Source: an uncultured Blautia sp. (GTDB lineage: Bacteria; Bacillota; Clostridia; Lachnospirales; Lachnospiraceae). From it: a stretch of 64,000 bases of DNA. The translations under genes were made by a program, and so were the position numbers. Location: positions 48,413-112,412 of the forward strand of contig NZ_CAKRNY010000006.1 in assembly GCF_934371575.1 (NCBI RefSeq). The letters run 5' to 3'. The number at the start of each line of letters is the position of its first letter. The first letter of the stretch is position 1. Under the pieces are notes generated by a model. It saw only the letters and a program-made list of their open reading frames with translations. It had not been told where the DNA came from and ran no database searches. Of the stretch, positions 9,444 through 19,097 are shown in pieces.

Positions 9444-9472
9444 TTGTCATTTTTTGAGGCTTTTTGTATAAT
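9444..9472 (+). promoter_or_regulatory. SigmaA-type promoter of the first kinase/regulator pair
   Basis: TTGTCA (9444-9449), a 17-bp spacer and TATAAT (9467-9472) lie 41 bp before the kinase start and directly after the upstream terminator. This suggests the regulator pair is transcribed independently and constitutively. Confidence 0.7.
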
Positions 9473-9513
9473 AAGAATAGATTTGACTATGTTGGGGATA
9501 AGGAACTGAAGGT

Positions 9514-10926
9514 ATGGAAATAGGAAAAAGGGTTATAGAAGAATTTATAGGATTTTTGCCTTATATGCTGGAAGCAAGGTTTATTATGCAGCTTGCGGCA
9601 ATTGCGGTGGCAGCTGTTATTGTGTTGGGACCGACCGATTTTACCAGGAGAAAAAGTGTAAGAAAAAAACAGAGAAAAGAGATTTGTATTTTTATAGTCC
9701 ATGCAGTAGTGGCATTTTTGTTTCTTGCAGCATCAGATATGTTTTTATGGGTGGTGTCAACTACAGTATTGAGATCCCTGAAGGGAATTAATTTTTCCCT
9801 GGCAGTTTTATGCGGGCTTTGTATTTATGGGGGATTGCAGAAGCGTTACCAGCCAAAAGTTCGCTGGACTATGGTGTGGGTTTTGTTTGCTACTTGTGTG
9901 GTGATGATGGAATGGAGTGCTCCTGGAGTTGTGAAAATAGTAAAAAGTGCAACTCATATTCCTGGTGGGGCAGTGGATGCTTTATCTAATATTCTGATTT
10001 TGTTTTTTGCAGTCTTTATTCGTAAGCTGTTACTTGCACATTATGATATATCCTGGCTTCATATGGTCCTTACATGCATAGAAGCTGTTATGGTTTCTAT
10101 GTCAGCTATGATTTATGAGGTGGTTTTTACAAATAATCCGGAGATTAGAATTACAAGTGTGAAAATGTATATGGTTTTTATTTTTACCCTGATGTATGGT
10201 GTGAATCTTCTTACTTATACCTTTTCCTATCTCATTGCCAAAGACCGTCAGCAGCTTCTTGATATGCAGATGTTAGAGCAGAAGCAGGAAGCAGAGCTGG
10301 AACTGATGAGGCTGTCGGAGAGCAATCTTCAGGAACTTCGGGAGATACGCCATGACATTAAGAATCACTGCCTGTATATGAGAAATATGCTTGAGGAAAA
10401 ACAGTATACAGAGTTAAATGATTATTTCGAGAAGTTTACCGGGAAGTTTACGGAGCAGCTTTTCCGTAAAATGGATTATGGAAACAAAATGGTAAGCGCC
10501 ATTATGAATCTGGAAAATGGGAAGGCAGCAGAAAACAATATCCAGATCAATGCCAATGTGGTGATTCCAAAGAAACTGCCCTTTGATGAAAGTGATTTCT
10601 GCAGTCTGATGATGAACCTGATCGATAATGCCCTGGAGGAATGCGTACGTACAGATGGGGAGAAAAAAATCAATGTGATCATGACTACAAGAGGGGAAGA
10701 TTACTTCTATTTCTGCGTAACCAATCCTACCAATAAGAGCCAGAAAGAAATTGCAAGGAAAGGCTTGGAGACAAGCAAAGAGGAGCGGAAGCTTCACGGT
10801 TATGGAATTAACATTGTGAAAAAAATAGCAGAAAAATATGACGGTCATTTTCACTATTATGTGGAAAATGGTATCTTTATAGCAGAAGTGATGATGAACA
10901 TAAATTTGGGAAAAGGGGAAAAGTGA
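9514..10926 (+). CDS. GHKL-type sensor histidine kinase (AgrC/LytS-like)
   Basis: This 470-aa membrane kinase has about six N-terminal hydrophobic segments (residues about 20-250) and no obvious extracellular sensor domain. A short coiled linker (QMLEQKQEAELELM) leads to the H-box EIRHDIKNH with His280. The GHKL ATPase motifs follow: NLIDNALEE (N-box) and HGYGINIVKK (G-box). This type usually autophosphorylates in response to peptides or membrane signals and passes phosphate to a LytTR regulator. The regulator gene begins 2 bp downstream. Placement between GH3 and GH43 genes suggests control of glycan enzymes, but the ligand is unknown. Confidence 0.87.
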   Translation: MEIGKRVIEEFIGFLPYMLEARFIMQLAAIAVAAVIVLGPTDFTRRKSVRKKQRKEICIFIVHAVVAFLFLAASDMFLWVVSTTVLRSLKGINFSLAVLCGLCIYGGLQKRYQPKVRWTMVWVLFATCVVMMEWSAPGVVKIVKSATHIPGGAVDALSNILILFFAVFIRKLLLAHYDISWLHMVLTCIEAVMVSMSAMIYEVVFTNNPEIRITSVKMYMVFIFTLMYGVNLLTYTFSYLIAKDRQQLLDMQMLEQKQEAELELMRLSESNLQELREIRHDIKNHCLYMRNMLEEKQYTELNDYFEKFTGKFTEQLFRKMDYGNKMVSAIMNLENGKAAENNIQINANVVIPKKLPFDESDFCSLMMNLIDNALEECVRTDGEKKINVIMTTRGEDYFYFCVTNPTNKSQKEIARKGLETSKEERKLHGYGINIVKKIAEKYDGHFHYYVENGIFIAEVMMNINLGKGEK

Positions 10927-10927
10927 T

Positions 10928-11680
10928 ATGAGTGATTCTATGACGATTGCAATCTGCGATGATGAAAAAATAGCAATTTCCATTGTTTCTGCTTCTGTGG
11001 AGGCTCTTTTTACCAGCAGGGGTATTCCAGTGAAAATTGAGAGTTTCACTTCTCCAGGAAAGTGCTTTCAGTACATCAGCCAGAATCCAGTGAATCTGGT
11101 GTTTCTTGATATTGCAATGCCGGAGGAGGACGGAATCGAGCTTGGCAAGCGGATCGTGGAACTGAAAAAGGAGAACAGGCCAGAAATCGTTTTCGTATCC
11201 AGCAACCAGGACAGAGTGTTTGATTCTTTTGCAGTTCAGCCTTTTGGATTTGTGCGCAAAGATCAGTTTATGAAGGATGTTTCTTCTGTTCTGACTCGCT
11301 ATATGGAGACGCGGATCATGAGCGGAAAAAAAGGACACCGGCTGGAGATTCAGGACGTAAGCGGAGTTTCAGTAATAGAGACTTCTGACATTAAATACAT
11401 AGAAAGCTTTCGGAATAACCAGACCGTTTATTTGAAAAATGGAGAAAATGTGATCCTTCATGCGACTATGGACAAGATTATGGATAAGGTGCAGGAACTG
11501 GATTTTGTGCGGGTGCATAAGGGGTATATTGTGAGTCTGGAGAATATTAAAAAGTTTAACCGTACGGAGGCGGAGCTTTTCAGCGGAGAGAAAATACCAG
11601 TTGGAAGAGCTTATTATGGACAGGCGGCGGAGGCGTTTATGACGTATATCCGGCTGCATGGTGTGGTGGGGATTGGATAA
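10928..11680 (+). CDS. LytTR-family response regulator
   Basis: The protein has 250 aa. A receiver domain occupies about 1-125, with acidic pair ICDDEK, phospho-acceptor Asp61 in FLDIAMPEEDG and an SS (T/S) switch in VFVSSNQD. The C-terminal part (about 145-245) is a LytTR DNA-binding domain: IKYIESFRNNQTVYL, then FVRVHKGYIVSLENI. It is encoded 2 bp after its presumed kinase and the two end in a shared terminator at 11708. LytTR proteins bind paired direct repeats about 21 bp apart; such repeats occur at 828-884 upstream of the GH3 operon. The regulator-target link is inferred. Confidence 0.9.
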   Translation: MSDSMTIAICDDEKIAISIVSASVEALFTSRGIPVKIESFTSPGKCFQYISQNPVNLVFLDIAMPEEDGIELGKRIVELKKENRPEIVFVSSNQDRVFDSFAVQPFGFVRKDQFMKDVSSVLTRYMETRIMSGKKGHRLEIQDVSGVSVIETSDIKYIESFRNNQTVYLKNGENVILHATMDKIMDKVQELDFVRVHKGYIVSLENIKKFNRTEAELFSGEKIPVGRAYYGQAAEAFMTYIRLHGVVGIG

Positions 11681-11707
11681 AGAATTACATATTGAAAAGA
11701 GATAAGA

Positions 11708-11755
11708 AAGCAAGGGAATGTAAAAACAGTAGTTTTGCGAGCCCTTGCTTTTTTT
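11708..11755 (+). terminator. Terminator of the first kinase/regulator operon
   Basis: AAGCAAGGG (11708-11716) pairs with CCCTTGCTT (11742-11750), followed by an unbroken T-run. Confidence 0.88.
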
Positions 11756-11920
11756 GTAATAATCTAAAGCCTATGTTTGTACGAAAATTGATGGTTATCA
11801 CCATAATAGACAAAACTTACAGCGGATGGGGAGGTTTGTTATTCAAAATATGGTTTGCATAATTTTATCTGCACATTTTTTTATCTTTCGTGCTATTTGC
11901 GCCAGATTTCTTACACTTTA

Positions 11921-11958
11921 CGTTTTAAACGAAAATAAAATTTTCCCGATGTTATAAT
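11921..11958 (+). promoter_or_regulatory. Probable activator-dependent promoter of the GH43/transporter genes
   Basis: TATAAT (11953-11958) has no recognisable -35 at the right distance. A small palindrome, CGTTT-T-AAACG (11921-11931), sits just upstream and could be an operator. The 408-base gap from 11681 to 12088 otherwise holds the terminator at 11708 and AT-rich sequence; I see no convincing gene in it. Confidence 0.4.
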
Positions 11959-12088
11959 GAATCCATAATATAGATCATGCTGTCCGCTGATTTTGCCAGA
12001 GGGCTGCTCCTGGGAGAGGGAGCGCTGGCGGAATCGTGAACGTTGGAAGGCGGCAGCAGAGCAAAAACGACAAATGGAGGATGAAGGT

Positions 12089-13540
12089 ATGAAAACAAAG
12101 CAGGCTGTAAATCCGTACCTGCCAAGCTGGGAATACGTGCCGGATGCGGAGCCGCATATTGTGGATGGGCGTGTATACATATATGGTTCTCATGATCTTT
12201 TTAACGGCTTGAATTTCTGTCTGGGCGATTATGTATGCTGGTCAGCACCAGTAGACGATCTGGGCAACTGGCGTTATGAGGGTGTTATTTTCAAAAGAGA
12301 GCAGGATCCGGCAGCGCCGAAGATCCGTCTTACAAATGGTCTGGCAGCACCGGATATGATCCAGGGACCGGACGGAAGATTTTATCTTTATTATTTCATG
12401 GGCGGCACCAAGATGATCTCTGTGGCTGTCTGTGATAAGCCGGCAGGCAAATATGAATTCTATGGTTATGTAAAATATGCAGACGGCACTCCTATTGGAA
12501 AGAAAGAGGAGCCGCTGCAGTTTGACCCGGGCATTTTTATGGATGACGATGGAAAGCTGTATCTTTACACAGGCTTTGCCCTTCAGGGAAATCCCCTTCT
12601 GCTTGATGGCTCCAAGCCGACTGAGCACGGTGCAATGTGCTTCGAGCTGGATCCGGCAGATATGCTTACTGTAAAAATGGGACCGAAATACATCGGAATT
12701 GCCAGTGAGAAAGAAGCACCAGGAAGTTCTTATGAGGGACATCCCTTCCTGGAGGCAAGCTCCATGCGTAAATTCAATGGAACCTATTACTTCATCTACA
12801 GTTCCCTGAACAGCCATGAGCTTTGCTATGCAACAAGCGATAACCCTACAGAGGGCTTTGAGTTTGGCGGTGTGCTGGTCAGCAACGGAGACATCGGTCT
12901 CTCGGGAATTACAGATGTGAAAAATGCAAGAAACTGTACCGGAAACACTCACGGAAGCCTGATTGAGATTAATGGAAGCTATTATGTTTTCTATCACAGA
13001 CACAGTAACCGTAAGCAGTCTTCCCGTCAGGCCTGTGCAGAGCGCATCCGCTTCGAGAATGGCAAATTCTATCAGGCAGAGATGACCTCCTGTGGTCTGA
13101 ATGACGGACCGCTTAAGGGAAAAGGAAACTATCCTTCCTACATTGCCTGCAACGTATATGGCAAAAAGGGAACCCGTTTCCTGAGCATGATCAAGCATTT
13201 CAAGTCTGGTCATCCATATCTGACACAGGAGGGAAAAGACCGTGAGCAGGGTCCTGACCAGTATGTGGCAAATATGTGTGACGGAGCTGTTGCGGGCTTC
13301 AAGTATTTTGACCTGCGTGAGACTTCAAAGGTTCGCATTAACATTAAGGGAAAAGCAACTGGAGTTGTTTATGTGACTACAGAGGAAGGCGGCAAGCCAG
13401 TGGCAAAGATTCAGGTAAAACCTTGCAAGGAGCAGCATGGCTTCGGGGCTGACCTGATTGGACTTGGCGAGAAAGAGGCACTGTATTTCAGTTTTAAAGG
13501 AACCGGTGCATTTAATTTTATGTCATTTGACCTGAAATAA
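12089..13540 (+). CDS. Glycoside hydrolase family 43 protein (arabinofuranosidase/xylosidase type)
   Basis: This 483-aa intracellular enzyme is expected to release arabinose or xylose from imported oligosaccharides. GGAGG at 12076 with 8-bp spacing fixes the start at 12089; an upstream in-frame ATG at 11993 has no ribosome site and gives an unlikely Arg/Glu-rich leader. The five-bladed propeller spans about 8-310. The GH43 triad appears as Asp19 in the PDAEP motif, Asp89 in AAPDMIQGPDG and general acid Glu222 in FLEASSMRK. The last 120 residues look like a CBM6-style beta-sandwich. No signal peptide is present. The symporter gene starts 28 bp downstream, so import and cleavage are probably linked. 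Confidence 0.87.
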   Translation: MKTKQAVNPYLPSWEYVPDAEPHIVDGRVYIYGSHDLFNGLNFCLGDYVCWSAPVDDLGNWRYEGVIFKREQDPAAPKIRLTNGLAAPDMIQGPDGRFYLYYFMGGTKMISVAVCDKPAGKYEFYGYVKYADGTPIGKKEEPLQFDPGIFMDDDGKLYLYTGFALQGNPLLLDGSKPTEHGAMCFELDPADMLTVKMGPKYIGIASEKEAPGSSYEGHPFLEASSMRKFNGTYYFIYSSLNSHELCYATSDNPTEGFEFGGVLVSNGDIGLSGITDVKNARNCTGNTHGSLIEINGSYYVFYHRHSNRKQSSRQACAERIRFENGKFYQAEMTSCGLNDGPLKGKGNYPSYIACNVYGKKGTRFLSMIKHFKSGHPYLTQEGKDREQGPDQYVANMCDGAVAGFKYFDLRETSKVRINIKGKATGVVYVTTEEGGKPVAKIQVKPCKEQHGFGADLIGLGEKEALYFSFKGTGAFNFMSFDLK

Positions 13541-13568
13541 AGAAAAGGATACCCAGGAGGCGAAATAT

Positions 13569-15140
13569 TTGAACATTACTAATTTTGCAAAAAAACTTGC
13601 AGAAAAGCCGGTTTTTAAAACAAGAATCAAATCCGATCAGGTGAAGCTTCCGGAGATAGCCATTGGATATTTTCTGGCACCTTTTTGCGCCATGTTTGCC
13701 AATGCCATTTTCGGTGCTTATCTGAATCGTTATTATGTGGATGTACTTGGCTGGACGAAATTCGGAGCATTTGCCACACTTCTGCCAATTGTATCTGTGA
13801 TTTTCGTAGTTCTCGGAAATCTGATGATCGGACAGTGGATCGACAACACCAGAAGTACACAGGGAAAAGCAAGACCGTACCTGATCCTTGCAGCTCCTAT
13901 GCTGGTTGTGGCGATCATTCTTATGTTTATGACACCAACAAAGGGCAATAATGCAATTCAGATGATCTGGATCGCAGTGTCCTATAACCTGTACTATGCA
14001 CTTGCATATCCATGTTTTTACTGTGCACACAGCTCCATGGTCTCTCTTTCTACCAGAAATTCTGAGAGCCGCGGACTTCTTGCAACACTTTCAAATGCAG
14101 CAATGGTTGCTTCTGCCGGAGTTGGAGCCAGCATTGTAGTGCCGATCCTTCTTCAGAGCTTTCTGTTTGTGACAAAGGACGGCGGAATTGATGTGGATGC
14201 AAGCTATTCACACTGGAGGATTATTTCCATAGTTCTTTGTCTGGTAAGTGCATTTGGCTGTATGCTGGAATATTATTTTACCAGAGAGCGTATTACAGAG
14301 GAAACCATCAATCTGAATGTAAAGGAAGAGAAGATGCCGCTGAAAAAACAGCTGGAAGGCTGTATCCACAACAAATACTGGTGGATCATCATTCTCTATT
14401 TCCTGATTTTCCAGTTTGGCCAGCTGATCAAAAACAGTTCCATGAGCTTCTATGTAAGATGGATGTTTGACAGTGTAATTAATTCTGCAAATCCGGAGCA
14501 GACTTCCGGAGCATTAATGTCAACACTTGGTCTGGTTGGTGGAATCCCAACTGCAGTGGGCATGTTGGTGGCATGGCCCATCGCCCGTAAGCTTGGAAAG
14601 AAAAGAGCCGTTGTTACAGGACTTTGTTTTTCTGTTGTAGGCGGTCTTGTCTGCTTCCTGAATGTACACAGCTTCGGAATGGTTGCTGCAAGTATGGTAC
14701 TGAAAGGAATCGGAAGTATTCCGGCAATGTATGTAACTATGGCACTTCTTTCTGATGTGCTTGACCATCTGGAAGCGAAAAATGGTTTCCGAAGTGATGG
14801 ATTTACAATGTCTGTGTACAGCTCCATTATGGTAGGCTTAAGCGGACTCTGTATCGGTGTGCTGAACAGTCTTCTTACCTTTGCAGGCTACAGCAATACC
14901 GGCATTGCCTGCAATCCGCAGACTCTGGAAATTGTTGAAAATGTGGCAAACTATACAGGTCAGATCGTCTACCGTCAGATGGGCGGCGTGGAGCAGGTGC
15001 TTGCATTTGCATTTTTGGCGGCAGATGTGATCACATATGCAGTTGTTATCATTCTCATGAGCCGTCTGGATGTGGAAAAACACATTGAAGAGGATCAGAA
15101 AAAGATCAAAGAGAATCAGAAGAAAGCAGCTAATATCTAA
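13569..15140 (+). CDS. GPH-family (MelB-like) sugar:cation symporter
   Basis: This 523-aa MFS-type transporter has about 12 membrane segments and belongs to the glycoside-pentoside-hexuronide:cation symporters. Seen features are GAYLNRYYVDVLGWT in helix 1, the cytoplasmic loop IGQWIDNTRSTQGKARPYL after helix 2-3 (the family's D-x-x-x-G-KARPY signature), and the GFRSDGFTMSVYSS loop late in the protein. The start is TTG at 13569, supported by AGGAGG at 13553; no in-frame ATG fits as well. It follows the GH43 gene closely and most likely brings in the oligosaccharides that enzyme cleaves. The C-terminus is a charged Lys/Glu-rich tail. Confidence 0.88.
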   Translation: MNITNFAKKLAEKPVFKTRIKSDQVKLPEIAIGYFLAPFCAMFANAIFGAYLNRYYVDVLGWTKFGAFATLLPIVSVIFVVLGNLMIGQWIDNTRSTQGKARPYLILAAPMLVVAIILMFMTPTKGNNAIQMIWIAVSYNLYYALAYPCFYCAHSSMVSLSTRNSESRGLLATLSNAAMVASAGVGASIVVPILLQSFLFVTKDGGIDVDASYSHWRIISIVLCLVSAFGCMLEYYFTRERITEETINLNVKEEKMPLKKQLEGCIHNKYWWIIILYFLIFQFGQLIKNSSMSFYVRWMFDSVINSANPEQTSGALMSTLGLVGGIPTAVGMLVAWPIARKLGKKRAVVTGLCFSVVGGLVCFLNVHSFGMVAASMVLKGIGSIPAMYVTMALLSDVLDHLEAKNGFRSDGFTMSVYSSIMVGLSGLCIGVLNSLLTFAGYSNTGIACNPQTLEIVENVANYTGQIVYRQMGGVEQVLAFAFLAADVITYAVVIILMSRLDVEKHIEEDQKKIKENQKKAANI

Positions 15141-15193
15141 TTGTTTCAGAACCTGTTTCCTGTTATACTATTTTTAGTTAACACAAGTGATTC

Positions 15194-15234
15194 CGGCTCT
15201 CTGGTGCAGTGTCACTGTGCCAGGGAGCCGTTTT
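15194..15234 (+). terminator. Terminator of the GH43/symporter operon
   Basis: CGGCTC-t-CTGG (15194-15204) pairs with CCAG-g-GAGCCG (15220-15230), with further pairing inside the loop, followed by TTTT. Confidence 0.85.
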
Positions 15235-15330
15235 AGCCGAATTAACTGCGAAGAAGCTATTCGGCTATGAGAAGACAGCAAAGAGGATTGGAATATCCGT
15301 CTGATTGAATAAGATAGGTGAGAAATAATT

Positions 15331-16041
15331 ATGATAAGAATTGCAATTGTAGAGGATGACAGGCATGACCGGGAGGCATTGAAGAAATGCCTGAGTCGTT
15401 ATGAAAAAGAGAACCAGGTGAAGTTTTCCGTAACAGAATTTCAGGACGGAGAGGATATTGTAACCGATTACACTGCCAGCTATGACCTTATTATTCTGGA
15501 TATTGAGATGGCGTTTCTCAATGGGATGAAAGCAGCAGAAAAAATCCGCGAGCTTGATACAAATGTAATTATTATTTTTATTACAAACATGCCTCAGTAT
15601 GCTATTCAGGGATATAAGGTAAATGCGCTGGATTATATTTTGAAGCCAATTTCCTATTTTTCATTTTCGGAGAGTATGGTAAGGGCTCTGGCAAAGGTGA
15701 AGACACCTGAGAAGGAGTACATTACCATTGTTCTGAAGGGCGGTAAAAAGAAGCTGGATGTAGCACGGATCTGTTACGTGGAGGTTCAGGACCATGTGCT
15801 GATCTACCACACTCTGGATGGGGATTTTGAGACAAAGGGCACTATGAGGGATACAGACAATCAGTTTGATCCTAAGAAATATTTCCGGTGCAACCGCTGT
15901 TATCTGGTAAATCTGGAATTTGTAGAGACTTATCAGGGCAGTGATATCATGGTGAACGGCGATACGATCCAGGTGAGCAGAAGCAGGCGGAAGCCCTTCC
16001 TGGATGCCCTGAATGAATATATGAATGAGGTGGGGAAATGA
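15331..16041 (+). CDS. Second LytTR-family response regulator
   Basis: The protein has 236 aa. Its receiver domain (about 1-120) has VEDDRHD, phospho-acceptor Asp57 in IILDIEMAFLNG and a conserved Lys in DYILKPISY. The LytTR domain spans about 135-235, seen from ICYVEVQDHVLIYHT and YFRCNRCYLVNLEFV. The gene overlaps the following kinase by 4 bp (ATGA). It is clearly different in sequence from the regulator at 10928, so the two pairs are not a recent duplication. Position beside the rhamnosidase-like gene suggests a role in its control. Confidence 0.9.
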   Translation: MIRIAIVEDDRHDREALKKCLSRYEKENQVKFSVTEFQDGEDIVTDYTASYDLIILDIEMAFLNGMKAAEKIRELDTNVIIIFITNMPQYAIQGYKVNALDYILKPISYFSFSESMVRALAKVKTPEKEYITIVLKGGKKKLDVARICYVEVQDHVLIYHTLDGDFETKGTMRDTDNQFDPKKYFRCNRCYLVNLEFVETYQGSDIMVNGDTIQVSRSRRKPFLDALNEYMNEVGK

Positions 16042-17366
16042 GAGGTACGGTAGTCAACACTCCCGGATATTATTATGCCATTTCCTACTGGCTTTCTGCA
16101 CTGGTAATGATTCTTGTGCAGGGACGCGGGAAAAAAGACCTGTGGAAATATCTGTATGGGGTTCTGAGCTTTATCAGTATTTTTACAGTTATGTTTTTTA
16201 CAGATGGAATAAAGCAGATGTTCTTCATGCCTCTTATGATATGCGTTTTTTTACTGATGCTGCTGTATATTAAGATGGCAGGAGAACTTCCATGGCGTGA
16301 AACCGGATTTTTCTGTGCGAAGGCATTTATCAATGCAGAATTTGCAGCCTCTTTGTGCTGGCAGGTTCATTATTTTTATACAGGTGATTTCAGCGGTCAG
16401 GAGAAGGGGACACCAGAGCAGATGTTATGGCGTGTACTTCATATGGTAGTTATTTATGCAGTACTGTACATACTGATCTATTTGATCGAACGTTATCTGA
16501 AGAAGGATATTGAGGAACTGCAGATCACCCGCAGAGAACTGCTGGTTGTATATTTTGTGTTGATTATGGTGTATTGCATCAGCAATGTAAGCTATGTGGA
16601 TGTAAAAAGCATTTTCAGTGCGGGAACAGCTATGGATGTGTTTATTATCCGCACTCTGGCGGATCTCAGCGGCATGGCAGTGCTTTATGCTTATCACATT
16701 CAGGTAAAAGAGATCCAGATGCGTTTTGAGAAGGATACTCTTCGGAATATTATGGATATGCAGTACAAAAATTACAAGCTTTCCAAGGAGAGTATCGACA
16801 TTGTAAATCAGAAATACCATGATCTGAAGCATCAGATCAATCTTTTGAAAAGCGGCGCAGATTCTGAAAAAGCAGGGGAATACCTGGAACAGATGGAGCG
16901 TGAGATCAAGATTTATGAGACACAGAATAAAACGGGAAATAAGGTCCTTGACACCATTCTTACCAGTAAAAGCATGCATTGTCAGAGACATGGTATTGAG
17001 CTGAAATTTATGGGTGAGGGGCAGCTGCTGAATTTTATGGAGGATATGGATATCAGTGCTCTTTTCGGAAATATGCTGGATAATGCCATTGAAAGTGTGG
17101 TGAAGATCAAAGACCGTCAGAAACGTCTGATTTCCCTGCACGTGATCCAGGATAAACAGTTTATCCGTATCCGCACAGAGAATTACTGTGAGGAGAATGT
17201 TCAGTTCCAGGATGGAATCCCGATCACAACAAAGAAAGACAAGCGGTTCCATGGATATGGAATGAAGAGTATGAAAAAAATTGTAGAGAAGTATGGCGGT
17301 TCAGTTATGGCGGGCAAGGCAGACAACTGGTTTGAACTGAAGATACTGATTCCGATGAAACATTAG
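16038..17366 (+). CDS. Second GHKL-type sensor histidine kinase
   Basis: The protein has 442 aa with about six N-terminal membrane helices (to about residue 230) and then a cytoplasmic kinase core. His261 lies in QKYHDLKHQINLL; the ATPase motifs are NMLDNAIESV and HGYGMKSMKKI, followed by KYGGS. The start at 16038 overlaps the regulator stop. No separate extracellular sensor domain is visible, so like the kinase at 9514 it probably senses within or near the membrane. Twenty-two bases separate it from the GH78-like gene, implying one transcript for regulator, kinase and enzyme. Confidence 0.87.
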   Translation: MRGTVVNTPGYYYAISYWLSALVMILVQGRGKKDLWKYLYGVLSFISIFTVMFFTDGIKQMFFMPLMICVFLLMLLYIKMAGELPWRETGFFCAKAFINAEFAASLCWQVHYFYTGDFSGQEKGTPEQMLWRVLHMVVIYAVLYILIYLIERYLKKDIEELQITRRELLVVYFVLIMVYCISNVSYVDVKSIFSAGTAMDVFIIRTLADLSGMAVLYAYHIQVKEIQMRFEKDTLRNIMDMQYKNYKLSKESIDIVNQKYHDLKHQINLLKSGADSEKAGEYLEQMEREIKIYETQNKTGNKVLDTILTSKSMHCQRHGIELKFMGEGQLLNFMEDMDISALFGNMLDNAIESVVKIKDRQKRLISLHVIQDKQFIRIRTENYCEENVQFQDGIPITTKKDKRFHGYGMKSMKKIVEKYGGSVMAGKADNWFELKILIPMKH

Positions 17367-17388
17367 GCGATTTTTAGGAGGAATGATA

Positions 17389-18972
17389 ATGCCATCATAT
17401 AGTATAATTGAGAACTTTGAAGTACATAAAAATAACCGTTTTCTGGAAATTGCAGAATCCCTGAAGCCAGAGCTTTTGCATAAAGAAATTAAGGCTGAAA
17501 AGGAAATTATGGTGGGAAAAGACCGTCAGATGAGAACGGTTATTACAGAAGAGCACCCAATTGAAAATCTGTATGCAAAATCTTTAAAAAGAGATGATAC
17601 AGTATTTGTGGATTTCGGGGATCATGCTGTAGGTTATGTAACTCTGGAGCTTAGTAAAACTGGAAGCCATCAGGATGCACCGGTTTATTTTTACCTGAAA
17701 TTCGGTGAGCGTCTGGAGGAAATGACAGACAAAACCGCTGATTATGACGGCTGGCTCAGCCGCGGCTGGATTCAGGAGGAGTATATTCATGTGGATGTAC
17801 TTCCGGTGAAGGTGAAGCTTCCAAGAAGATATTCTTTCCGCTATATGGAGCTTCGTGTAATTGATACTTCCGCCAAGTTCCAGTTGAAAATTGATGGCAT
17901 TTCTTGTGATACGGTTTCAGCAGTCGATATGGATTCCGTAGAAACGGTGGATTTCGGAGATCCGCTTTTGAATCAGATCGATCTGGTAAGCCGCAAAACT
18001 CTGAAGGAATGTATGCAGGATGTTTTTGAGGATGGTCCGAAGCGTGACCGCAGAATGTGGCTGGGAGATCTGAGACTTCAGGCGCGAGCCAATTATTACA
18101 CCTTTAAGAATTATGATCTTGCCAAACGCTGTATGTATATTTTTGCAGGACTGCTTTTTAATGAGGGAAAATTAAGCGCCTGCGTATTCACAGAGCCGGA
18201 GCTGGAGCCGGATGATACTTATCTTCTGGACTATGCATTGTTTTTCTCATCTGTGCTTTTGGATTATTACGAGGCAACCAGTGATCTGGAAACCTTAAGG
18301 GATCTCTATGATGTGGCAATTGATCAGATCCGCATTGCCATGACGCAGTTAAATGAGAAAAATGTTGTGGAGGATTTAGGGGATGCATTCTGGTGCTTCC
18401 TGGATTGGGGAGATGGTCTGAATAAGCAGGCTGGGGCTACAGCAGTTCTTATTTACTGCATCCGTTATGGAATCCGCCTTGCGAAGATTCTGGATAAACA
18501 GGAGGATATCAGCTGGCTGGAAGAGAAGCAGGACATGCTGAAAGAGGCAGCAGTGAAAGAGTTCTGGGATGAAGAGCTTGGAATGTTTGTAAGCGGTCCT
18601 GACCGTCAGGCTTCCTGGGCAACTCAGATCTGGATGATCCTGGCCCGTGTCTTTGACAAAGAGACAAACTGTAAATTGATCCATCATGTAATGGAAGTGA
18701 ATCCGAGGATCCGCATGGTAACTCCATATATGTATCACCATTATATTGATGCGCTTATCCGCTGTGATGAGAAAGATCTTGCATTAGAAGAAATGAAACG
18801 CTATTGGGGTGAAATGATCCACGACGGTGCTGATACCTTCTGGGAACTTTATAATCCTTATAACAGGGAAGAATCTCCCTACGGTTCCAGTATGGTCAAC
18901 AGCTACTGTCATGCATGGAGCTGTACACCAACCTATTTCCTGAGAAAATTTTATATGGATAATGAGAAATAA
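17389..18972 (+). CDS. GH78-like alpha-L-rhamnosidase-related protein
   Basis: This 527-aa protein has a beta-sandwich N-terminal part (about 1-185) and an (alpha/alpha)6 barrel (about 190-525). The hallmark is EDGPKRDRRMWLGDLR, matching the D-x-P-x-R-x-E/D-R-x-x-W-x-G-D box of GH78, and the later WATQIW and WELYNP segments of the barrel. AGGAGG at 17376 favours the ATG at 17389 over one at 17383, which is too close. No signal peptide is seen, so it acts on imported rhamnosides or related glycosides. It is shorter than classical GH78 enzymes and has EDGPKRD where most have DCPQRDE, so the exact substrate is open. Confidence 0.78.
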   Translation: MPSYSIIENFEVHKNNRFLEIAESLKPELLHKEIKAEKEIMVGKDRQMRTVITEEHPIENLYAKSLKRDDTVFVDFGDHAVGYVTLELSKTGSHQDAPVYFYLKFGERLEEMTDKTADYDGWLSRGWIQEEYIHVDVLPVKVKLPRRYSFRYMELRVIDTSAKFQLKIDGISCDTVSAVDMDSVETVDFGDPLLNQIDLVSRKTLKECMQDVFEDGPKRDRRMWLGDLRLQARANYYTFKNYDLAKRCMYIFAGLLFNEGKLSACVFTEPELEPDDTYLLDYALFFSSVLLDYYEATSDLETLRDLYDVAIDQIRIAMTQLNEKNVVEDLGDAFWCFLDWGDGLNKQAGATAVLIYCIRYGIRLAKILDKQEDISWLEEKQDMLKEAAVKEFWDEELGMFVSGPDRQASWATQIWMILARVFDKETNCKLIHHVMEVNPRIRMVTPYMYHHYIDALIRCDEKDLALEEMKRYWGEMIHDGADTFWELYNPYNREESPYGSSMVNSYCHAWSCTPTYFLRKFYMDNEK

Positions 18973-18983
18973 GATTGAGAATG

Positions 18984-19013
18984 AGGATCTTGCAGAAATG
19001 CAGGATCCTTTTT
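18984..19013 (+). terminator. Terminator after the GH78-like gene
   Basis: AGGATC-t-TGCA, loop gaaa, TGCA-g-GATCCT (18984-19009), followed by TTTTT. Confidence 0.85.
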
Positions 19014-19097
19014 GAAATGAGAGAAAGATTCTTGATAAAATGCAACATGCAGGAAATAATGTCTGGCATTACAATATGGGGAAAGGAGCATTAAAAT

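Noticed and set aside
11791..11862. 23-codon frame between the first regulator operon and the GH43 gene, considered as a peptide signal
   Set aside because: It begins with ATG but has no ribosome site, no leader or processing motif, and lies before the promoter-like TATAAT.
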